A DNA stretch of 21,079 nt from an uncultured Collinsella sp. Lineage in GTDB: Bacteria; Actinomycetota; Coriobacteriia; Coriobacteriales; Coriobacteriaceae. Below the pieces are notes generated by a model. It saw only the letters and a list, made by a program, of their open reading frames with translations. It made no database searches and had not been told where the DNA came from. The position numbers were made by a program, and so were the translations under genes. Positions 15,044 to 21,079 of the stretch are shown piece after piece (positions within the stretch are counted from its first letter, which is position 1; each line of letters starts with the position of its first letter). The stretch is taken from assembly GCA_902493535.1 (NCBI GenBank), contig CABUQG010000025.1, forward strand, positions 1-21,079. Reading direction: 5' to 3'.

Positions 15044-15942
15044 GGGGTTTGGCAGGGTTTTCTGTTGCGACGGCGTGCGGGGCGGAACCTCGTGTGCCGC
15101 AGGTGCCGCCGGCGGAGCTGGCGCGTCAGGCGCTCGAGACGGTGGCAGAGAGGCTGCCGCGTGAGCTGGTGGAAAACGATCTGCTGAAAAAGATCGCCCG
15201 TTCGTGGACATCGCTGGCTCCGGCGCATCGCCTTGGCCTCGTGATCGAAGATGCTTCGGGGCGTTTGGCGTTTCTACTGCTATCGAGCGGTGTCTGCTGC
15301 GTTTTACTAACGATGGTGTCGTTATCGCCCCTCGGGTTTGCCTTGGGACTTGTTGCTCCGATTGCCGCTGGCGCCGCTCGGGATGGCTTTGAGAGCCGGC
15401 GCGAGCAACACGATGCAGAAGAGGCCATGCCCGAGGCGTTTACCGCACTTTCCATGTCGCTTGCCTCGGGACATTCGCTGGCCCAGGGCATGCGCTTTGT
15501 GGGCGCTCATGCGCAAGAACCGGTGCATACCGAGTTTTTGCGGGTGGCGGCGGCGATCGATTGCGGTATCTCGGCGACCGACGCGCTCGATGACTTGCTC
15601 GTGCGCATCGACGCTCCCGGCCTTTCGCTTGTGACCTTGGCGCTTAAGGTGTCTCAGCGCACCGGTGCTCCGCTTGCCGACTTACTGTCCGAGGCGTCGA
15701 GCATGGTGGGGGAGCGCATTGAGCTCAAGCGCCGCCTGGATGTCAAGACGTCGCAGGCTCGCATGTCTGCGCATATGGTCGCGGCGATGCCGGCGGGCAT
15801 GTGCGCGGTGTTGGCGCTGCTTTCGGCAGATTTTCGTCGCGGTCTCGCGACGCCTGCCGGCGCGGGCGCTGTGGTGCTGGGTCTTGCCCTCAATGCCGTT
15901 GCCCTGGTGGTTATCCGACGCATTATGCGGGTGGAGCTATGA
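15016..15942 (+). CDS. tadB: Tad inner-membrane platform protein TadB
   Basis: This is one of two platform proteins that pass force from TadA to the pilin. The 308 residues contain a type II secretion F domain, with AMPEAFTALSMSLASGHSL (137-155) its clear signature, and hydrophobic segments near 84-102, 104-120, 252-270 and 281-301. A further hydrophobic stretch covers residues 3-20. The ATG at 15016 has AGGAGGT (15003-15009) six bases upstream, a strong reason to accept a start inside tadA. The end overlaps the tadC start by four bases (ATGA). Residues 21-70 form a soluble part. The call rests on the domain and on gene order. Confidence 0.88.
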   Translation: MEVAVPLVVGGLAGFSVATACGAEPRVPQVPPAELARQALETVAERLPRELVENDLLKKIARSWTSLAPAHRLGLVIEDASGRLAFLLLSSGVCCVLLTMVSLSPLGFALGLVAPIAAGAARDGFESRREQHDAEEAMPEAFTALSMSLASGHSLAQGMRFVGAHAQEPVHTEFLRVAAAIDCGISATDALDDLLVRIDAPGLSLVTLALKVSQRTGAPLADLLSEASSMVGERIELKRRLDVKTSQARMSAHMVAAMPAGMCAVLALLSADFRRGLATPAGAGAVVLGLALNAVALVVIRRIMRVEL

Positions 15943-16580
15943 GCGCCCCGGTTGCAGTTGCGGCTTGCCTGTGCGCCCTGAGTGTATTTGTCGCGACGGG
16001 TTTGGATCGGGCGGATGCACGCAAGATCGCAGGGGCCTGCAAGCGCGAGGCGGTGCTGGTCGCTGCCGCGGGTCGCTCAGTGGTCGATGCCCTGACCGCG
16101 CGAGTGAAGGGCGCGGTTGGAGTGGGCGGCCCGGCGCGAGTGCCGCTCGGCGAAGTGTCCGAGATGATCGATGTTGTGCGCTTGGGTCTTTCGGCCGGTC
16201 TTTCGTTTGATGCGGCGCTTGAGATTTTCTGCGCCAACCGCCGGTCAGTGCTGGCTCTTCGCCTTGAGCGGGCCTGCATGGCGTGGCAGGTGGGCGTGGG
16301 CACGCGTGAGGACGAGTTGTTGGCCGCCGCGCGCGACCTGGACGTGCGAGCGCTCGAGACCTTTGCCATCACGGTGGGGCAGGCGCTCGCCCTGGGTGCC
16401 CCACTTGCCGAGACGCTGGCCGCTCAAAGTCGCGAGATCCGTGCGGCTCATCGCGCCGCGGTCGAGCGCGAGATCGAGCGTGCGCCCGTCAAGCTGCTGA
16501 TTCCCACCGGCACGCTCATCTTGCCGGCGTTGCTTCTGTCCATATTGGGCCCGCTGCTGGGAGCAGGCGGGATGATGTAG
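15939..16580 (+). CDS. tadC: Tad platform protein TadC, short form
   Basis: This is the second platform protein, paired with TadB. The 213 residues include a type II secretion F domain (about 72-205), with EMIDVVRLGLSAGLSFDAAL at its start and APVKLLIPTGTLILPALLLS (182-201) at its end, the usual last membrane segment. Only one membrane segment (4-20) precedes the domain, and the protein is shorter than the roughly 300 residues common in the family, so part of the N-terminal membrane region is missing. The ATG at 15939 overlaps the tadB stop as ATGA; a longer reading from 15801 lies inside tadB and is not believed. Flp follows 10 bases later. Confidence 0.85.
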   Translation: MSAPVAVAACLCALSVFVATGLDRADARKIAGACKREAVLVAAAGRSVVDALTARVKGAVGVGGPARVPLGEVSEMIDVVRLGLSAGLSFDAALEIFCANRRSVLALRLERACMAWQVGVGTREDELLAAARDLDVRALETFAITVGQALALGAPLAETLAAQSREIRAAHRAAVEREIERAPVKLLIPTGTLILPALLLSILGPLLGAGGMM

Positions 16581-16590
16581 GGAGGAATAC

Positions 16591-16824
16591 ATGAACACGA
16601 TGGTCGAAGTTGCTGACAAGGCTTGGAACTGGGCTTTTTGCCGGGCGATCCGCGCTCGCCAGCATGCCAAGGAGCTGTTGCGGGAGGAGAGCGCGCAGGG
16701 TACCACCGAGTACGCCATTTTGGTGGGCGTGCTTGTGGTGATCGCGATTATTGCCATCGTTGCATTTAAAGGCAAGGTCCAAGATCTATGGAACGCTATC
16801 AGCGAGGGCATCAACAGCCTGTAG
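16591..16824 (+). CDS. flp: Flp-type major pilin precursor
   Basis: The 77-residue prepilin is the likely main fibre subunit. A basic leader (1-35) ends in REESA, followed by QGTTEYAILVGVLVVIAIIA. Glu40 and Tyr41 are the conserved +5/+6 pair of Flp pilins, which places cleavage after Ala35; most Flp pilins have Gly there. The leader is long (35 residues). The hydrophobic stretch (42-58) forms the fibre core, and the C-terminal 19 residues are short, as usual. GGGAGGA directly before the ATG gives strong translation, as expected for a pilin. Its end overlaps the next reading frame. Confidence 0.88.
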   Translation: MNTMVEVADKAWNWAFCRAIRARQHAKELLREESAQGTTEYAILVGVLVVIAIIAIVAFKGKVQDLWNAISEGINSL

Positions 16825-17351
16825 AGGGCGAGCGCCCCATCGGGGTGCTGCTGGTGTTTGCTTGCCTGACCGTGGCGATAGCGGCGGTGCTTTGGGGGCT
16901 TAACGCCGCGCAGCAGCAGCGTCCTGGGGCCGCCTTCGATTCGGGCTCAGATTCGGCGGTGGTGTCTCAAAAAGATGAGATGCGAGATGCGGACGATTCG
17001 GATGTCGCTGTCACGGCGCAAACCTTTCTGCGGACGCTCGACAAGCGGTCTGGCACTGCGACGGATTCGCCTGAGGACAACGCGATTGCGGTCCGGCTTG
17101 CATGGTCCGAGGACCGACCGATGACCGAGGCAGCGGCGGATATGTTACGCGCCTACCGCGAGGTGCCAACGGCCCAGCTCGCCCTGAGCGGCTATCTCGA
17201 TATTAAGGGCAACGTATGGGGCGCCATCGTGCGCGATGGGCGCGGCTGGGTCGATATGGTGACGGTTGCCGCGGATGCTGGCGATGCTTCGTGTCGTCTG
17301 CGCGCGGTGCGCCTGGTCCCGCAAACAATAAGCTCAAAGGAGGGATCGTGA
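16788..17351 (+). CDS. Tad-locus membrane-anchored protein of unknown function
   Basis: I do not recognise this 187-residue protein. It has a short polar N-terminus, one membrane segment (about 18-39, GVLLVFACLTVAIAAVLWGL) and an outer part of about 148 residues. The outer part is acidic and Ser/Asp-rich at first (50-75), then ends in a compact region that could be a small beta domain (LALSGYLDIKGNVWGAIV, 145-162). It has no prepilin signal. The ATG at 16788 lies inside flp, with AAGGCAAGG about 10 bases upstream; a start at GTG 16845 is possible but has no close ribosome site. Its stop is 1 base before the next pilin-like gene. Position suggests a pilus accessory or anchoring role. Confidence 0.7.
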   Translation: MERYQRGHQQPVEGERPIGVLLVFACLTVAIAAVLWGLNAAQQQRPGAAFDSGSDSAVVSQKDEMRDADDSDVAVTAQTFLRTLDKRSGTATDSPEDNAIAVRLAWSEDRPMTEAAADMLRAYREVPTAQLALSGYLDIKGNVWGAIVRDGRGWVDMVTVAADAGDASCRLRAVRLVPQTISSKEGS

Positions 17352-17352
17352 A

Positions 17353-17571
17353 ATGCATGGCGTTCTGCGTGAAGAGGTTGCCCAAGCGACTGTGGAATAC
17401 GCCATCGTCACGGTGGCGCTGCTATCGATCGTGCTGGCGATTGCGGGACTTTGGCGTGCTGGCACCGATGGACGCTTGGCGGCGCTGGTTGAGCGGGCGG
17501 CATCCCATGGCGTTGCCTCGATGTCGGTTATCGACGCCGCCGCGGGCGCTAAGGACATTGCGTTGTATTGA
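17353..17571 (+). CDS. Second small Flp/TadE-like pilin
   Basis: This prepilin-like protein has 72 residues: a 10-residue leader MHGVLREEVA, then QATVEYAIVTVALLSIVLAI. Glu15 and Tyr16 are the +5/+6 residues, so cleavage would follow Ala10. The C-terminal 35 residues are Ala-rich and likely helical (LAALVERAASHGVASMSVI). It is probably a minor pilin or initiation subunit beside Flp. AAGGAGGG (17337-17344) lies eight bases before the ATG, a strong ribosome site. The last 14 bases overlap the next gene. Confidence 0.8.
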   Translation: MHGVLREEVAQATVEYAIVTVALLSIVLAIAGLWRAGTDGRLAALVERAASHGVASMSVIDAAAGAKDIALY

Positions 17572-18043
17572 TATCGCGCGCGAGGACCGGGCGGAGTCTA
17601 CGGTCGAGGCTGCTTTTTTGCTGCCGACGTTTCTGACGCTCATCCTTCTCGCACTGCAACCGGTGTGCCTGCTTTATACGCGCGCGGTCATGGAGTCTGC
17701 CGCCGCCGAGACCGCGCGGCTCATGACCACGACGACGGCGGAGGACGACGATCTTAAGGAGTTTACCCGCCGCCGGCTTGCCGCAGTGCCCAACGTTTCG
17801 ATCTTTCATGCCGGCGGGCCGTTGTCGTGGGATATCGAGCTTGGCCGGGCCGGTGCGGGTGGCGTCTCGTCCGTGTCCGTTTCCGGCGAGGTCAAGCCGT
17901 TGCCTGTGATCGGTGCGTTTGCGCAGGCTATGGGTGGTACCGCCGAGGGCGGCTACGTTGAGCTCAAGGTCGATGTCTCGTATCAATCGCGTCCCGAATG
18001 GCTGGAGGGAGATTATGATTCGTGGATTGCTGCATGGGATTAA
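17558..18043 (+). CDS. TadE-like minor pseudopilin
   Basis: The protein of 161 residues (from TTG 17558) has a short leader RCIDIAREDRA, then ESTVEAAFLLPTFLTLILLA, the TadE signature with Glu17 at +5. Predicted cleavage follows Ala12. The outer part is about 120 residues and ends in a beta-rich stretch (YVELKVDVSYQSRP). TadE proteins are processed like pilins and help start or regulate the fibre. The start is uncertain: TTG 17558 has AAGGA close upstream and overlaps the pilin stop; ATG 17507 would add 17 residues but has no ribosome site. The next gene begins inside its last 29 bases. Confidence 0.78.
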   Translation: MRCIDIAREDRAESTVEAAFLLPTFLTLILLALQPVCLLYTRAVMESAAAETARLMTTTTAEDDDLKEFTRRRLAAVPNVSIFHAGGPLSWDIELGRAGAGGVSSVSVSGEVKPLPVIGAFAQAMGGTAEGGYVELKVDVSYQSRPEWLEGDYDSWIAAWD

Positions 18044-20168
18044 GCGTTTCTGGTCTAGATGCGTTTTGACGCGCCGTCCGAGCTGCCATCGCAAACGAGG
18101 CGGCTTTATGGGCCGCGCCGGTATCGACCTGTTTATCGAAGACGGTGCCTACACCACGCTTTCTTCTGCCGTGGTCATCCTAGTGGTGCTCACGTTGTTG
18201 TTTTCGTCGACCGCGGCGATATGGAGCATGTCGCGTGCCGGGGATACCCAGGTGGCGGCCGATAGCGGCGCGCTGGCGGGTGTCAACGTAGTGTCGTCCT
18301 ATCACACGGCTGCCACGGTGGTTGATGCGAGCATCTTGAGTCTGGGCCTGGCGGGGTTTGCCACGATCGGGACGGGCCTGGTCGCCATCCTCATCCCGGG
18401 TGCCGAACCAGTTGCCGGCAATATGGTCGACACCGGGATTGAGATCATTAAAACGCGCAACAAGTTTGCCAAAAGCGCATCGGAAGGCTTACAGAAAATC
18501 GAGACGGCTCTGCCGTATCTGATCGCTGCGCGTGCCACACAGGCGGTGTCGGCGCAGGATACCGATAGTGTGACCTATACCGGTACGGCGCTTGCTGTGC
18601 CCAGGACATCCGAGTCGGACTTCGCTGCGCTCAAAGGGTCAGAGATCTCGACCGATACCATTAAAGACACATCAGATGATTTAGAGCGTGCGGCCGAGGA
18701 GCTGCGGAAGGCTTCTGAGGACACGGCGAAGGCTAAAGAGCGCGCTTGGCTGGCGGATTGTGGCGGGTCTGACAAGGACTCGGTCAGCAGCTGTTCTTGC
18801 ATGTGGGAGCGTGTGAAAAGTCTAACGGATCTCTCTGGTGCTCAAAATCCGCATTACGCTTCGAGCGTTACGTGGGAACCGCAAGTGGCGCTCGATCGCG
18901 CGAAGGCCTACTATCGCCAGCGCCTGGCAAATGAGAAACCGCTTGGCGAGGGTCCGGAAAAACAGGCAGATTCTGCTGCACGAAAGGTGTTCTTCGCTTA
19001 TGCGGGCGAAGAAGTCGAGCGGGCATATATAACTGAAAAGGACGGCAAAGTTTCCGCCCGCATCCCTTTCCTTCCGCGAAATCCAGATGAGGCGCGGACG
19101 ACTGAACTCTATACCGATGCGCGTTGGCCCACGAGTGAAGTAGATAAAGTTACCTATTTGCATTATGGGACTGACTGTCCAAATTACAAAAAAGGAAAGC
19201 CGGGTGGGCTGGCATCCGTCGCAGATTTTGACGGTCACGAAACGTGTAGCGAATGCCATTTCGGCGTGTCGTCTTTAGGGTACGTTGCGATTGCAACGAC
19301 TTCTGTCGAAAGGGGCTTCGAGTACCACTTCGATAAGTTCAAAGAGGCTCTGGAAGACTACGTCGAATGCCGCAACAAAGAACTCGAACTTGAGCGTCAG
19401 ACCGAGGATGAGGCCGACCGTGCGGGCAATGCGTTTGACCAGGCCATTAAAGCGCTTTCCGGCGAGCGCCCGCGTATCGCCCCACCTGGCCGCAACGGCG
19501 TGGTCGCCTTTGCAGTTTCGGGCGACATTACCAGCCCCGATCAACTTAACTCCTCGTTTAACGCGGCAGTCAGGCTTGGCGATCGCGGTGCCATCTCTGC
19601 CGCGGTGTTGGCGCCCGATGAGACGACGGCGCAAAACAACGTGCTTTCGCGATTTTTCTCAACATTGAAGGAACGCTCGGGCGGCGTTGCCGGCGTGCTC
19701 GATGGCGTCATGGATGTTTGGGGACGGCTGCTTGTGGGATACGGAGACATCCAAGGTTCGGCCGACGAGCTTATGGACGAGATGATTAAAGACCTAGGAG
19801 GGGGCAGTGGCGCGTTGGGCTCCATCGCATCGTGGCTCGGCGATACCGTTTCGGCGTCCGTGGCGGCGTTGGGTCTGGAGCCGTGCGACTTGCGCCTGCG
19901 AAAGCCAGTGCTGACCGATTCCGCCAACGTCATTAAGAGCCCGGGGTCTGACATTGCCGGTTTCTCTCAAGCGCAAGACAAACTGCGAAGTATTCCGTTG
20001 GGTGTGACCGATCCCAAGGCGCTTTGCGAGGCGTTGGAATATCAAGTCGAACGCACCATTAGCGGTACGGTGTTCACGCTTGCGGAGATTCCTCTGCCCG
20101 GCGGCGGCTCCATCCCGCTCACCGTCGATGTCGCCACACTGGTTGGCGCTCTGGGCGGTGGGTCGTAA
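18015..20168 (+). CDS. Large TadG-like Tad pilus protein
   Basis: This surface protein of 717 residues has a cytoplasmic basic N-terminus (1-45), a membrane segment (50-70), and the TadG-type motif QVAADSGALAGVNVVSSY (79-96), which marks the Tad domain. A second hydrophobic stretch follows (108-128). The outer part has a likely coiled coil (219-248), Cys clusters at 249-262, and a segment with Cys388, Cys411, Cys414 and His415 (C-S-E-C-H). A second helical stretch follows (436-480), then a Gly/Ser-rich C-terminal region. No von Willebrand A motif is seen, unlike many TadG proteins. The ATG at 18015 follows GGAGG with a 6-base spacer, inside tadE. GC content drops sharply in about 18780-19330. 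Role in fibre assembly or adhesion is inferred. Confidence 0.8.
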   Translation: MIRGLLHGIKRFWSRCVLTRRPSCHRKRGGFMGRAGIDLFIEDGAYTTLSSAVVILVVLTLLFSSTAAIWSMSRAGDTQVAADSGALAGVNVVSSYHTAATVVDASILSLGLAGFATIGTGLVAILIPGAEPVAGNMVDTGIEIIKTRNKFAKSASEGLQKIETALPYLIAARATQAVSAQDTDSVTYTGTALAVPRTSESDFAALKGSEISTDTIKDTSDDLERAAEELRKASEDTAKAKERAWLADCGGSDKDSVSSCSCMWERVKSLTDLSGAQNPHYASSVTWEPQVALDRAKAYYRQRLANEKPLGEGPEKQADSAARKVFFAYAGEEVERAYITEKDGKVSARIPFLPRNPDEARTTELYTDARWPTSEVDKVTYLHYGTDCPNYKKGKPGGLASVADFDGHETCSECHFGVSSLGYVAIATTSVERGFEYHFDKFKEALEDYVECRNKELELERQTEDEADRAGNAFDQAIKALSGERPRIAPPGRNGVVAFAVSGDITSPDQLNSSFNAAVRLGDRGAISAAVLAPDETTAQNNVLSRFFSTLKERSGGVAGVLDGVMDVWGRLLVGYGDIQGSADELMDEMIKDLGGGSGALGSIASWLGDTVSASVAALGLEPCDLRLRKPVLTDSANVIKSPGSDIAGFSQAQDKLRSIPLGVTDPKALCEALEYQVERTISGTVFTLAEIPLPGGGSIPLTVDVATLVGALGGGS

Positions 20169-20644
20169 TGAGTATCCGCATGCGTCTGCGCGAGGAGCGC
20201 GCCCAAGCGACGGTGGAGATGGCAGTGGTTACGCCCGTTTTGCTGGTGCTGGCACTCATCGTGTACAACGTCATGATCTTTGCCAGCGCTGTCGCGCGCT
20301 TCGACCGCGTGGTACCCGACATCGTGTTGGCGCACGCCGTGGCGTCGGAGGGGGAGGGCGACGAAAGCTCTGCCGATGCCTCGGCGACGGTTCAGACTCA
20401 AATTCTGAATGCCATGGAAGGCTATGACTTGCGGATCGAAGTGTCGAGCGAGCAAGGCGCGGAGGCATCGGATGGTGGCCTGCTCTCCCTATCCGGTACG
20501 TTTAGGACCTACACCTGCACCATGCACTATGAACCGTGGCCGACTTCTCTCAGCATCGCTGGCGTTTCGCTGGGGGCGCCGACAACGTTGTCGCACGAGC
20601 GTGCGGTGACGGTCGATCCATGGCGTCCGGGGGTGGTCATGTGA
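20168..20644 (+). CDS. Second TadE-like minor pseudopilin
   Basis: This protein of 158 residues starts one base into the previous stop codon (TAATG). The leader MSIRMRLREERA is followed by QATVEMAVVTPVLLVLALIV. Glu17 stands at +5 and Met18 replaces the more usual aromatic or Ala at +6; Ala12 is at -1, exactly as in the first TadE-like protein. The outer part has an acidic loop (residues 57-66) and a beta-rich end. It probably forms a complex with the other TadE and the TadG-like protein. Its stop overlaps the start of the next gene by four bases. Confidence 0.8.
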   Translation: MSIRMRLREERAQATVEMAVVTPVLLVLALIVYNVMIFASAVARFDRVVPDIVLAHAVASEGEGDESSADASATVQTQILNAMEGYDLRIEVSSEQGAEASDGGLLSLSGTFRTYTCTMHYEPWPTSLSIAGVSLGAPTTLSHERAVTVDPWRPGVVM

Positions 20645-21000
20645 CCGCGGTCTCGTCCTACATCGCCTACGCGCGGGCACTCAATAGGCTGGGTTGGACG
20701 CCGGCCGAGTTTGCGGTGGCGGAGTCGTTTGTCGTGCGCCTGCGCGGCATGCTGGGACGTCGTCCGGTTGCCGCCAACGGCCTGCCGCTCGTCATGGCGT
20801 TTCCACGCTGCTCTTCGGTCCATACGTGTTTTATGGCCTATCCCATCGACATCGCCTTCATCGATCGCGACGGCAATATCCTCGCGCGCTACGAAAACGT
20901 ATGTCCCTGGTGTATGTGCTCCTGTCCCGGCGCCTGGGCGGTATTGGAACGCCCTTCAATCCTCGCTACACCTCCCGCCCTCCAGCAAGTGCCGGCGTAA
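20641..21000 (+). CDS. DUF192 family protein coupled to the Tad operon
   Basis: This 119-residue protein belongs to DUF192 (PF02643), whose function is unknown. The family signature is clear: RLRGMLGR (33-40), then FPRCSSVHTCFMAYPIDIAFIDRDG (split at 54-64 and 65-78), ending near AWAVLE. It carries seven Cys (57, 63, 88, 91, 93, 95 and none elsewhere except His61 nearby; six Cys in all), with a C-x2-C-x-C-x-C cluster at 88-95 that could bind metal or form disulfides. No signal peptide is visible. The GTG at 20641 overlaps the upstream TGA (GTGA) and has GGGGGTGG (20629-20636) before it; the longer reading from 20536 lies inside the TadE gene. It appears to be the last gene of the operon. Confidence 0.82.
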   Translation: MTAVSSYIAYARALNRLGWTPAEFAVAESFVVRLRGMLGRRPVAANGLPLVMAFPRCSSVHTCFMAYPIDIAFIDRDGNILARYENVCPWCMCSCPGAWAVLERPSILATPPALQQVPA

Positions 21001-21019
21001 GAGATTGGCGACAGCGGAC

Positions 21020-21034
21020 TTTCGTCATACGAAA
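21020..21034. repeat. Palindrome TTTCGT-CAT-ACGAAA
   Basis: A perfect 6-bp inverted repeat with a 3-base centre lies between the Tad operon and the next start. No T tract follows, so it is more like an operator than a terminator. Confidence 0.35.
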
Positions 21035-21059
21035 TTGGGTAAGATGGAGGAGAAGATGC

Positions 21060-21079
21060 ATGGATGTTGAGATCCATCC
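21060..21079 (+). CDS. Start of a further gene, truncated by the window edge
   Basis: ATG at 21060 follows GGAGGAG (21046-21052) with a 7-base spacer, and the frame (MDVEIH) stays open to the last base. ATG at 21056 is excluded by an immediate stop. Too little remains to suggest a product. Confidence 0.5.

Noticed and set aside
17216..17557. Longer reading of the first TadE-like protein
   Set aside because: The added part overlaps two genes and has no ribosome site; prepilin leaders are short.
20536..20640. Longer reading of the DUF192 protein
   Set aside because: It lies wholly within the TadE-like gene; GTG 20641 gives the normal coupled start.
1..21079. CRISPR arrays, tRNA, rRNA, insertion sequences, prophage genes
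   Set aside because: No regularly spaced repeats, no tRNA-like cloverleaf with a TTCGA arm, and no transposase or integrase motifs were seen.

Overview
The window looks like chromosome of a high-GC, Gram-positive gut actinobacterium of the class Coriobacteriia, most like Collinsella. This rests on gene style and content: a CbiM-PDGLE/CbiQ/CbiO cobalt transporter, a monoderm-type Tad (Flp) pilus operon with no secretin, strong GGAGG ribosome sites, and codons rich in G or C at the third position. The genus is inferred, not proven.

Layout. 1-2730 is a cobalt (or nickel) ECF uptake operon, cbiM-cbiQ-cbiO, ending in a weak hairpin. 2810-3658 is a single gene resembling zinc-dependent phospholipase C, and it meets tail to tail a minus-strand orphan gene (3655-4728) whose C-terminus looks like a DUF559/Vsr-type nuclease fold. 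The 418-base gap behind that gene carries a perfect 21-bp inverted repeat and a strong minus-strand terminator. 5147-6607 (minus) is pyruvate kinase. The 441-base divergent gap holds the pyk promoter and, next to the following gene, an RNA leader with two hairpin loops that each match a downstream tail. One of these matches covers the Shine-Dalgarno sequence of a SERCA-like Ca2+ P-type ATPase (7049-9730). A long palindrome and a terminator follow, then rsgA (9973-11157), a GTPase of 30S ribosome maturation, with its own terminator.

11410-21000 is one compact Tad pilus operon. Its genes are cpaB-like, tadZ/cpaE-like, tadA (motor ATPase), tadB, tadC (platform), flp pilin, an unknown membrane-anchored protein, a second small pilin-like protein, tadE-like, a large tadG-like protein, a second tadE-like, and a DUF192 protein. 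Most of these genes overlap or nearly touch, which implies translational coupling. The ATPases and platform would extrude Flp fibres; CpaB and the TadE/G proteins would work outside the membrane. No prepilin peptidase is encoded here. All four prepilin-like proteins have Ala, not Gly, just before the predicted cleavage point. A further gene starts at 21060 and runs out of the window.

The best candidate for something undescribed is the double loop-tail RNA leader at 6945-7048. Second are the inverted-repeat region upstream of the orphan nuclease-like gene and the shared Ala(-1) prepilin signals with the DUF192 partner in the Tad operon.
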